Positions 7,523 to 12,762 of a stretch of 12,762 bases of DNA are shown here, piece by piece (position 1 is the stretch's first letter; each line of letters starts with the position of its first letter). The DNA is from Candidatus Zixiibacteriota bacterium (lineage in GTDB: Bacteria; Zixibacteria; MSB-5A5; GN15; FEB-12), in the NCBI GenBank assembly GCA_018816665.1, contig JAHIVM010000290.1, positions 1 to 12,762 on the forward strand, read 5' to 3'. Below the pieces are notes generated by a model. It searched no databases. It had not been told where the DNA came from and saw only the letters and a list, made by a program, of their open reading frames with translations. The translations under genes were made by a program, and so were the position numbers.

Positions 7523-8060
7523 ACTTGCGGAACGGCATTCCCAGTTCGGTCAACAACTGCCGGGCTTCGTCATCCGTCCTGGCGGTCGTGGTAATCGACA
7601 CCGTCATGCCGCGTATCTTGTCTATCTTGTCATAGTTAATCTCCGGGAAGATCAATTGCTCTTTCAACCCGAGATTGTAATTGCCGCGACCGTCGAACGA
7701 CTTGGGACTGATCCCCCGGAAGTCGCGAATACGCGGCATCGCTATGCTGATCAGCCGATCGAGGAACTCGTACATGCGGTCGCGACGAAGGGTCACGGCG
7801 CAGCCGATCGGCATGCCCTGACGCAGTTTGAAGTTGGAAATGCTCTTGCGTGCTTTCGTGATGATCGGTTTCTGACCCGTAATCTGGGTCAGGTCCTCAA
7901 CGGCCGCCTCAAGAGCCTTCGGCGTCTGCGTGGCTTCGCCGATACCCATGTTGACCGTTATTTTGGTCACCTTGGGCACTTCCATGATGGAGTGGTAGGA
8001 CCCCTCCGCCATCAGCTTCGGCCTGATCTCGCTCTGGTATTTGTCTTTCAGTCTCGACAT
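7521..8060 (-). CDS. rplE: 50S ribosomal protein L5
   Basis: L5 binds 5S rRNA and forms the central protuberance, bridging to S13 in the 30S head and touching P-site tRNA. The 179 residues are the family length. Key segments are VTKITVNMGIGEAT (29-42), TGQKPIITKARKSISNFKL, and GMPIGCAVTLRRDRMYEFL, followed by the C-terminal half containing FPEINYDKIDKIRGM. ATG at 8058-8060 has AGGG at 8069-8072, 8 bases upstream. It follows rplX by 14 bases. In E. coli S8 binds spc mRNA at the start of this gene; I could not recognise an equivalent helix here by eye. Confidence 0.98.
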   Translation of the reverse strand: MSRLKDKYQSEIRPKLMAEGSYHSIMEVPKVTKITVNMGIGEATQTPKALEAAVEDLTQITGQKPIITKARKSISNFKLRQGMPIGCAVTLRRDRMYEFLDRLISIAMPRIRDFRGISPKSFDGRGNYNLGLKEQLIFPEINYDKIDKIRGMTVSITTTARTDDEARQLLTELGMPFRK

Positions 8061-8074
8061 GGAACGTACCCTAC

Positions 8075-8398
8075 CTAGATTTCTTCTCCGGTCCGACTGG
8101 CAATGCGGGCTTTCACCTTTTTGCCACCTTCATCAATAGTCCTGGTGCGAACCCGAGTCGGCGTCGGGCCGGCATCGGTCTGCACAAACAGGGCGACGTT
8201 GCTCAGATGGACGGGAGCCTCGACCGAGAGTATGCCACCCTTGGGAGACTTCTGCGACGGCTTCTGATGCTTTTTCTGCATGTTGACGCCTTCCACCAGG
8301 ATCGTCTTCTTCTTCGTGTTCACCCACAGGACACGACCGGTCTTCCCCTTGTCGTCCCCGGATCGAACGTATACGTTATCGCCTTTTTTAATCGACAT
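8075..8398 (-). CDS. rplX: 50S ribosomal protein L24
   Basis: L24 is an early 50S assembly initiator that binds the 5' domain of 23S rRNA near the tunnel exit. The 107 residues begin with a KOW motif (KKGDNVYVRSGDDKGKTGRV at 4-23), followed by VEGVNMQKKHQKPSQKSPKGG and the conserved end including KVKARIASRTGEEI. ATG at 8396-8398 has GGGAG at 8408-8412, 9 bases away; this site directly follows the rplN stop, reading TAAGGGAG. It is flanked by rplN and rplE in standard order. Confidence 0.98.
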   Translation of the reverse strand: MSIKKGDNVYVRSGDDKGKTGRVLWVNTKKKTILVEGVNMQKKHQKPSQKSPKGGILSVEAPVHLSNVALFVQTDAGPTPTRVRTRTIDEGGKKVKARIASRTGEEI

Positions 8399-8412
8399 AC
8401 TTCACGACTCCC

Positions 8413-8781
8413 TTACAGCACCTCGGGGGCGAGAGAAATGATCTTCATGAACTGTTTATCACGAAGTTCGCGGGCCACGGGACCAAAAATACGGGTACCG
8501 CGCGGCTCTTTCTGATCGTTGATGATCACGGCAGCGTTGTCGCTGAAACGGATCAACGACCCGTCGTGTCGACGAACGGGCGCTTTGGTCCGCACGACCA
8601 CCGCCTTACACACTTCCGACTTTTTCACCGTGCCGCCGGGAATGGCCTCTTTCACGGTAACCACAATAATATCACCGATGGAGGCGTACTTCTTTTTGCT
8701 GCCGCCCAGAACGCGGAAGCACATAGCCTTCTTGGCACCTGAATTGTCCGCTACCGACAGCACTGTATATTCCTGAATCAT
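8413..8781 (-). CDS. rplN: 50S ribosomal protein L14
   Basis: L14 binds 23S rRNA at the subunit interface and forms a bridge to helix 44 of the 30S; it is also the docking site of the silencing factor RsfS. The 122 residues are the canonical length and begin MIQEYTVLSVADNSGAKK, a near-invariant start. The middle contains AVVVRTKAPVRRHDGS and FSDNAAVIIN, and the C-terminus has GTRIFGPVARELR and MKIISLAPEVL. ATG at 8779-8781 has AAAGG upstream at the usual distance. The 40-base gap before it is where a separate spc promoter sits in E. coli; I see no -35/-10 pair here. Confidence 0.98.
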   Translation of the reverse strand: MIQEYTVLSVADNSGAKKAMCFRVLGGSKKKYASIGDIIVVTVKEAIPGGTVKKSEVCKAVVVRTKAPVRRHDGSLIRFSDNAAVIINDQKEPRGTRIFGPVARELRDKQFMKIISLAPEVL

Positions 8782-8821
8782 CTTCGGCTACCTTTCACAA
8801 CCTGCAGCAACAACGGCCGGC

Positions 8822-9088
8822 TTACTTCGCCCGTTCAACAACATCAACCAGCCGCCAGCGCTTCAGACGGGACAGCGGACGGGTTTCCATCACGCGTACC
8901 CGATCACCAACGTGAGCATCGTTGCTCTCGTCGTGGGCGTACAGCTTTGACGACGCCTTCACCGGCTTTTTGTACAGCGGGTGCTTCATCTGGCGATCTA
9001 CACGGATCACAATGCACTTGTCCATGGCGTCGGACACCACGATCCCCACGCGCATTTTGCGATAATTTCTTTCGGTCTTCTCGCTCAT
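8822..9088 (-). CDS. rpsQ: 30S ribosomal protein S17
   Basis: S17 is a primary 16S rRNA binder in the 5' domain, with an OB fold. The 88 residues start MSEKTERNYRKMRVGIVVSD. They include the conserved HPLYKKPVKASSKLYAHDE and the family signature GDRVRVMETRPLSRLKRW at about 61-78. ATG at 9086-9088 has GGGAG at 9095-9099, 6 bases upstream. It follows rpmC by 13 bases and is the last gene of the S10-type set here. Confidence 0.98.
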   Translation of the reverse strand: MSEKTERNYRKMRVGIVVSDAMDKCIVIRVDRQMKHPLYKKPVKASSKLYAHDESNDAHVGDRVRVMETRPLSRLKRWRLVDVVERAK

Positions 9089-9101
9089 CTGCTACTCCCG
9101 G

Positions 9102-9362
9102 CTACTCCTTGGCTTTCTTCCCAGAGTCTGCCTCATCCAGAATGGACGTTTTGCTCTGAGCAAGCTTGCGAATGCCCTGCTCGTCCTCGGCCAATACGGT
9201 ATTGATCCGAGCGACCTCACGACGGAGGTGGCGAAGACGAAGGGGGTTATCGAGAGCCTTGAAGGACTTCCGCATCATCAAATTGAAGCGTTCGTCCTCG
9301 GCTTCGTTCTTCTTCTGTACCAGTTCGGTGCGCGTCAGCTCGCGCAACTCATGCATACCCAT
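9102..9362 (-). CDS. rpmC: 50S ribosomal protein L29 with short C-terminal extension
   Basis: L29 is a small two-helix protein at the tunnel exit next to L23, part of the docking area for trigger factor and SRP. Residues 1-60 match the family: MHELRELTRTELVQKKNE, ERFNLMMRKSFKALDNPLRL and RHLRREVARINTVL. The 86-residue length exceeds the usual 60-70; the extra end (from about 61, EQGIRKLAQSKTS, to GKKAKE) is charged. Of two nearby ATGs, the first (9360-9362) is placed 9 bases from GAGG at 9372-9375. Only one base separates the rplP stop from this ATG, so the genes are probably coupled. Confidence 0.96.
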   Translation of the reverse strand: MGMHELRELTRTELVQKKNEAEDERFNLMMRKSFKALDNPLRLRHLRREVARINTVLAEDEQGIRKLAQSKTSILDEADSGKKAKE

Positions 9363-9363
9363 A

Positions 9364-9786
<423 letters not shown>

Positions 9787-9811
9787 TGGTTACCAAACTC
9801 CATTAGCTAGA

Positions 9812-10735
9812 TCAGTTTTCCGCATCCGGTTTGTTCGCCTTCGGGGCCGGCTTATCGGCAGGCGCCTTCGGGGCCGGGGCTCCGCCCTCGGCAGGTCTTC
9901 CCTGCGGCGCCGGGCCACGGTTGTCATCGGGGCGACGTCCACGCGGAGCCGGGCGTTCGCCCGGAGCACGGCGCAAGCGACCACGGGGTCTCGGCTTGCG
10001 AGCACCGCCGCGACCGGCATCGCGACCACGACGGCCCGGTCCGGGCATGCCGCCGGAATGATCCTCGGCCGCCTTTTTGTCTTCGTCAGTACCGAAGAAC
10101 AGGCCCTTCTCCAGAACCTCGCCGCGGCAGATCCACACCTTGATGCCGATGCACCCGTGGGTGGTGTGCGCGGTCGAAGTAGCGTAGTCGATATCGGCGC
10201 GAATCGTATGCAGCGGCACGCGACCGTCCATGTACTTTTCCACCCGGGCGATTTCAGCGCCGCCCAGTCGTCCACCACACTGAATCTTGATGCCCTGGGC
10301 ACCCATCTTCATCGTCGCAGCCAGTGATTTCTTCATGGCCCGACGGAAGGAGACACGACCCTCAAGCTGCCGGGCGACCGAGTCGGCCACCAGTTTGGCA
10401 TCCAGTTCCGGTTTCCGAACCTCGACGATATTCAACAGAATATCCTTCTTGGTCAGAAGCTGCAACTCTTCGCGCAGCTTATCGACCTCGGCGCCGCGGC
10501 GACCGATAACGATTCCCGGACGGGAGGTCATAATATCCACGGTGACCTTTTTGGGCGCGCGCGAGATCACGACTTTCGCAATCCCCGCATTGTCAAGGCG
10601 CCGAGTGATATAGCGCTTGACCATCATGTCTTCGTAGACCAGGTCGGCAAAATTCCTGTCGGAAGCGTACCACCTGCTGTTCCACGGTTTGATGATTCCC
10701 AGCCGGAAACCTATGGGATGTGTCTTCTGTCCCAA
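9812..10735 (-). CDS. rpsC: 30S ribosomal protein S3 with long Arg/Gly- and Pro/Ala/Lys-rich tail
   Basis: S3 forms part of the mRNA entry tunnel of the 30S head and, with S4 and S5, gives the ribosome helicase activity. Residues 1-215 are a normal S3: GQKTHPIGFRLG at the start, a type II KH domain with the GRRG loop (78-81) near IVIGRRGAEV, and a C-terminal domain with GGRLGGAEIARVE and DIDYATSTAHTTHG. Residues 218-307 are an added low-complexity tail. The start is TTG at 10733-10735, because AGGAG at 10742-10746 is 6 bases away, an in-frame stop lies just upstream, and the protein begins where the family begins. The gene is 65 bases from rplV, the largest gap in the block. Confidence 0.97.
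   Translation of the reverse strand: MGQKTHPIGFRLGIIKPWNSRWYASDRNFADLVYEDMMVKRYITRRLDNAGIAKVVISRAPKKVTVDIMTSRPGIVIGRRGAEVDKLREELQLLTKKDILLNIVEVRKPELDAKLVADSVARQLEGRVSFRRAMKKSLAATMKMGAQGIKIQCGGRLGGAEIARVEKYMDGRVPLHTIRADIDYATSTAHTTHGCIGIKVWICRGEVLEKGLFFGTDEDKKAAEDHSGGMPGPGRRGRDAGRGGARKPRPRGRLRRAPGERPAPRGRRPDDNRGPAPQGRPAEGGAPAPKAPADKPAPKANKPDAEN
9815..10084 (-). other. Disordered C-terminal tail of S3 (residues 218-307)
   Basis: The region codes for about 90 residues beyond the S3 fold. Residues 230-275 are rich in Arg and Gly (for example GPGRRGRDAGRGGARKPRPR). Residues 276-303 are rich in Pro, Ala and Lys (APAPKAPADKPAPKANK). The last residues, DAEN, are acidic. GC content is clearly higher than in the surrounding genes. 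It is likely disordered and positively charged, so probably RNA-binding; this function is inference. Confidence 0.8.
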
Positions 10736-10800
10736 AGTTTACTCCTTACGTATCCTTCTCAACACTTCTTGCGAGCAACGACGTCTTCATTTCGCGCCGA
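10736..10800 (-). other. 65-base rplV-rpsC intergenic region
   Basis: This is the longest non-coding gap of the window. It contains the rpsC ribosome binding site. It also holds a possible 14-codon reading frame (ATG at 10788-10790, product MKTSLLARSVEKDT, TAA at 10746-10748) with no visible ribosome binding site. No hairpin followed by a T-run and no promoter-like pair is visible. I treat it as an untranslated spacer. Confidence 0.5.
10742..10746 (-). promoter_or_regulatory. Ribosome binding site deciding the TTG start of rpsC
   Basis: AGGAG on the minus strand ends 6 bases before the TTG at 10733-10735. An in-frame TAA at 10739-10741 rules out any upstream start, so TTG is the only start that yields the full S3 N-terminus. 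Confidence 0.9.
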
Positions 10801-11610
10801 CTACTCAGCATCTTTCTGAGTGTCGGTCGTCGTTGCTTTCTTAGCCTCGGTCCTGGCCTTCGGGGCCGCTTTCTTCGTAGCCTTGGCCTGAGTCTTCGGC
10901 GCCGCCTTCTTTTTCGCGGCGGTTGTCTTCCTGGCAGTCTTCTTTTTGGCGGTCGTCGCCTTCTTGCCCGCGGTCCTGGTCCCGCCGGCCTTTTTGACCG
11001 TCTTCTTGCCGGTGGTCTCGGACACCACCGTCTCCACCTTCGGCGTCCGCTCACCCAGATAAATAGCCAGGTGACAGAACCGTTTTTTGTACCGGAACAC
11101 ACGTCCCATCGACTGGAACCGAATCCGCTTGGCGGTCGGACCGGCACTCACCACGATCCGACGAACATACAGATCTTCCGGATTCAGCGCGGCGGTACCT
11201 TCGATCGACAGTTTATTGGCGATGGCCGACTTGAGCGTGCGCACCATGTGTTTGGCAGCGATTTTCGGCGTGAAGGTCAGAATATTGATGGCTTGTTCCA
11301 CCGGCAGGCCGATCACCAGGTCCGCCACCAGCCGCATTTTCTTCTGCGGAATGCTGACAAACTTGATCTGCGCCGTCGGCGTCAACCGCGGCACGACCTG
11401 ACCAAGGGTCCGCCCCTTCATCTCGCCGGTGATCCGCACCTTCTTGTATTCTTCACCGTTGAACACCGCCAGTGTGTGACCGACATACTCGGGACGCACC
11501 TTGACGCGTCGGGCGCTCGTCTTGATTACTTTCTGCCTGTCAGACTCTTCCATCGCTTTTATCTGAGCGAGGATCCTGTCCTTGACCGGTGATTGTACTT
11601 CCTGGGTCAT
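10801..11610 (-). CDS. rplV: 50S ribosomal protein L22 fused to an N-terminal S19-like domain, with Lys/Ala-rich tail
   Basis: L22 lines the nascent-chain tunnel and its globular part lies on the 50S solvent side near the exit. The product has 269 residues; the family is usually about 110. Three parts are visible. Residues 1-79 resemble S19: residues 25-77 align without gaps to 27-79 of the upstream S19 (KVIKT, RR, P-x-x-VG-x-T-x-AV-x-NG, M-x-G, LG, P shared). Residues 80-187 are the L22 domain (MRLVADL at 92-98, LKSAIAN at 126-132, AGPTAKRI, then G169, R170 and H180 of the L22 signature). Residues 188-269 are a Lys/Ala/Thr-rich tail. ATG at 11608-11610 is 7 bases after the rpsS stop, with AAAAGGG about 10 bases upstream. 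The reading frame is continuous. L22 identity is secure; the S19-like assignment is strong, its function unknown. Confidence 0.95.
   Translation of the reverse strand: MTQEVQSPVKDRILAQIKAMEESDRQKVIKTSARRVKVRPEYVGHTLAVFNGEEYKKVRITGEMKGRTLGQVVPRLTPTAQIKFVSIPQKKMRLVADLVIGLPVEQAINILTFTPKIAAKHMVRTLKSAIANKLSIEGTAALNPEDLYVRRIVVSAGPTAKRIRFQSMGRVFRYKKRFCHLAIYLGERTPKVETVVSETTGKKTVKKAGGTRTAGKKATTAKKKTARKTTAAKKKAAPKTQAKATKKAAPKARTEAKKATTTDTQKDAE
10804..11049 (-). other. Lys/Ala-rich, histone H1-like C-terminal tail of L22 (residues 188-269)
   Basis: The tail is built from short repeats of Ala, Lys and Thr (AKKKTARKTTAAKKKAAPK is typical) and ends in acidic DTQKDAE. The composition resembles histone H1 C-terminal tails and bacterial AlaLys-rich nucleoid proteins. 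It is expected to be disordered and strongly basic. Binding to rRNA is the simplest inference. Confidence 0.8.
11380..11538 (-). repeat. S19-like duplicate inside rplV (residues 25-77), paralogous to rpsS 11672-11830
   Basis: By hand alignment, 22 of 53 residues are identical to rpsS residues 27-79, with no gaps, and many others are conservative (F/Y, I/V, D/E). Nucleotide similarity is only moderate, so the duplication is old. The duplicate lacks the S19 start (RSLKKGP) and the S19 end after Pro76 (RGHGGK). The S19 signature is degraded at several positions: Asn55 to Glu53, Val67 to Lys65, Glu73 to Gln71 and Phe74 to Val72. Confidence 0.88.
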
Positions 11611-11617
11611 CGTTCAT

Positions 11618-11908
11618 CTACCCTTTTAGCTGCGACGTACGTTCCACAAGTTTCCCGCCATGACCACGGTAGGTTCTGGTAGGGGCGAACTCGCCCAGCT
11701 TGTGTCCCACCATGTTTTCGGTCACGTAGATGGGAATGAATTTGTTGCCATTATGAACGGCGAACGTCAGTCCGACAAAATCGGGGCTGATGGTCGACCG
11801 GCGGGACCAAGTCTTGATGACTTTCTTGTCACCGCTCTTGTTGACATCACCGACCTTCTTCTGCAGCTTGGCCTCAATGTACGGACCCTTTTTCAGCGAA
11901 CGAGGCAT
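11618..11908 (-). CDS. rpsS: 30S ribosomal protein S19
   Basis: S19 lies at the top of the 30S head, binds S13, contributes to intersubunit bridging with 23S rRNA and lies near A-site tRNA. The 96 residues are complete: N-terminal PRSLKKGPYIEAKL, the central KVIKTWSRRSTISPDFVG, the signature NGNKFIPIYVTENMVGHKLGE, and the C-terminal RTYRGHGGKLVERTS. ATG at 11906-11908 has GGAG at 11915-11918, 6 bases away. This intact copy is presumably the one that fills the 30S site; a diverged copy lies inside the next gene, rplV. Confidence 0.98.
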   Translation of the reverse strand: MPRSLKKGPYIEAKLQKKVGDVNKSGDKKVIKTWSRRSTISPDFVGLTFAVHNGNKFIPIYVTENMVGHKLGEFAPTRTYRGHGGKLVERTSQLKG

Positions 11909-11919
11909 ATCATTCTCCG

Positions 11920-12753
11920 TTACTGTTTACCTTTCCTGCGATCTTCCACCAGATGATCAAGGGACTTGCGTTTTTTACGCGTCTTGTATCCCTTGGTCGG
12001 CTTGCCCCATGGGGTGCAGGGATGACGACCACCGGAGGTCCGTCCTTCACCACCGCCCATCGGGTGATCAACAGGGTTCATAGCGACACCGCGGACTTTC
12101 GGCCGCCAGCCGCGCCAGCGTGCCGCGCCGGCCTTGCCCCAAATGACGTTTTTGTGGTCAACGTTACCAACCTGACCGAGAACGCCGAAGCAGCAGCCGG
12201 GGATCAGGCGAACTTCACCTGACGGCATTTTGATCGTGACTTTGTTTCCTTCTTTCGCCACCAACTGCGCGGCCGTACCGGCCGAGCGTACGAGCTGCCC
12301 GCCCTTACCGGGGCGCATCTCGATATTGTGGACGGTACTGCCAAGCGGCATGCGTTCCAGCGGCAGTGCGTTACCGTCGCGGATCTCAGCCGTCTCACCG
12401 GCCATCAGCATGTCGTTGACCTGCACGCCGTCCGGCGCGATGATGTATCGCTTCTCGCCGTCGACATAATGCAGCAGGGCAATACGCGCCGAGCGATTGG
12501 GATCGTATTCGATGGACGCAACGCGGGCGGGAATGTCGCGCTTGTTGCGTTTGAAGTCAATCACGCGATAATGCCGCCGGTGGCCACCGCCACGGTGACG
12601 GGCAGTCACGCGCCCCTTGTTGTTGCGGCCGCCGCTCTTTTTCAGGGGTTCCAGCAACGATTTCTCCGGAACGGCTGATGTCACTTCATCAAACGTCGGA
12701 ACCGTGCGGAATCTCAGCGACGGGGTAACAGGGCGAAATTTCTTAACAGCCAT
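11920..12753 (-). CDS. rplB: 50S ribosomal protein L2
   Basis: L2 is a universal core protein that binds 23S rRNA near the peptidyl-transferase centre and is needed for subunit association. The 277 residues are complete. The N-terminal part has GGRNNKGRVTARHRGGGHRR, the middle an OB and SH3-like pair with RPGKGGQLVRSAGT, and the C-terminal part GVAMNPVDHPMGGGEGR. His230 corresponds to the functionally important His229 of E. coli, and the residue two positions on is Met232 where E. coli has His, a variation I believe occurs in other phyla. ATG at 12751-12753 lies 9 bases from the window edge, so its ribosome binding site is not visible; rplW would be expected upstream. Confidence 0.98.
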   Translation of the reverse strand: MAVKKFRPVTPSLRFRTVPTFDEVTSAVPEKSLLEPLKKSGGRNNKGRVTARHRGGGHRRHYRVIDFKRNKRDIPARVASIEYDPNRSARIALLHYVDGEKRYIIAPDGVQVNDMLMAGETAEIRDGNALPLERMPLGSTVHNIEMRPGKGGQLVRSAGTAAQLVAKEGNKVTIKMPSGEVRLIPGCCFGVLGQVGNVDHKNVIWGKAGAARWRGWRPKVRGVAMNPVDHPMGGGEGRTSGGRHPCTPWGKPTKGYKTRKKRKSLDHLVEDRRKGKQ

Positions 12754-12762
12754 GGTCTAACA

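Noticed and set aside
8061..8074. Search for an S8 repressor site at the rplX-rplE junction
   Set aside because: The 14-base gap and the first codons of rplE show no helix resembling the 16S helix 21 target by eye; folding software would be needed to exclude it.
8782..8821. Possible spc promoter between rpsQ and rplN
   Set aside because: No recognisable -35 and -10 pair is present in the 40-base gap; continued transcription from upstream is simpler.
10720..11592. 290-codon open frame on the plus strand opposite rplV
   Set aside because: It mirrors the Lys/Ala-rich low-complexity coding of rplV, shows Arg/Leu/Gly-rich filler sequence and lacks any family feature.
12055..12060. L2 Met232 in place of the His seen in E. 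coli (HPMGGGEG)
   Set aside because: The key histidine of the region (His230) is present, and I believe the Met variant occurs in several phyla, so it is not remarkable.

Overview
This window is one long, densely packed block of bacterial translation genes, all on the minus strand. Transcription runs from the high coordinates to the low ones. It covers the distal S10 operon (rplB, rpsS, rplV, rpsC, rplP, rpmC, rpsQ), the whole spc operon (rplN, rplX, rplE, rpsN, rpsH, rplF, rplR, rpsE, rpmD, rplO, secY), then adk, map, infA and rpmJ, and the alpha operon (rpsM, rpsK, rpsD) ending in the first 64 codons of rpoA, which is cut by the window edge. Twenty-five genes are recognised. The largest gap is 65 bases (rplV to rpsC), most gaps are under 40, and rplO and secY overlap by 4. 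I see no promoter and no hairpin plus U-run terminator between genes, so the block is probably read as one transcript that starts upstream of the window.

The organism is a bacterium of moderately high GC by eye. It has rpmD (L30), which CPR bacteria usually lack. S4, S14 and L36 are all in their zinc-binding (four-ligand) forms. The adk-map-infA-rpmJ linker between spc and alpha is common in many bacterial phyla outside Proteobacteria. Long disordered tails on L22 and S3 would fit an under-sampled lineage, for example one near the FCB group, but this placement is a guess.

The genes work together as expected. Most products are 30S or 50S proteins. SecY is the protein-export channel, Map removes the initiator Met, IF1 acts in initiation, Adk balances adenylates, and RpoA is the RNA polymerase assembly subunit.

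The standout is rplV. Its product is 269 residues instead of about 110. Residues 25-77 align without gaps to residues 27-79 of the S19 encoded immediately upstream (about 22 of 53 identical by my hand count), the L22 domain follows at about 80-187, and a Lys/Ala-rich tail fills 188-269. This looks like an old tandem duplication of rpsS whose second copy became fused to L22, placing a 30S-type fold on a 50S protein. The next gene, rpsC, carries a 90-residue Arg/Gly- then Pro/Ala/Lys-rich tail. Six genes use GTG or TTG starts, mostly backed by good ribosome binding sites.
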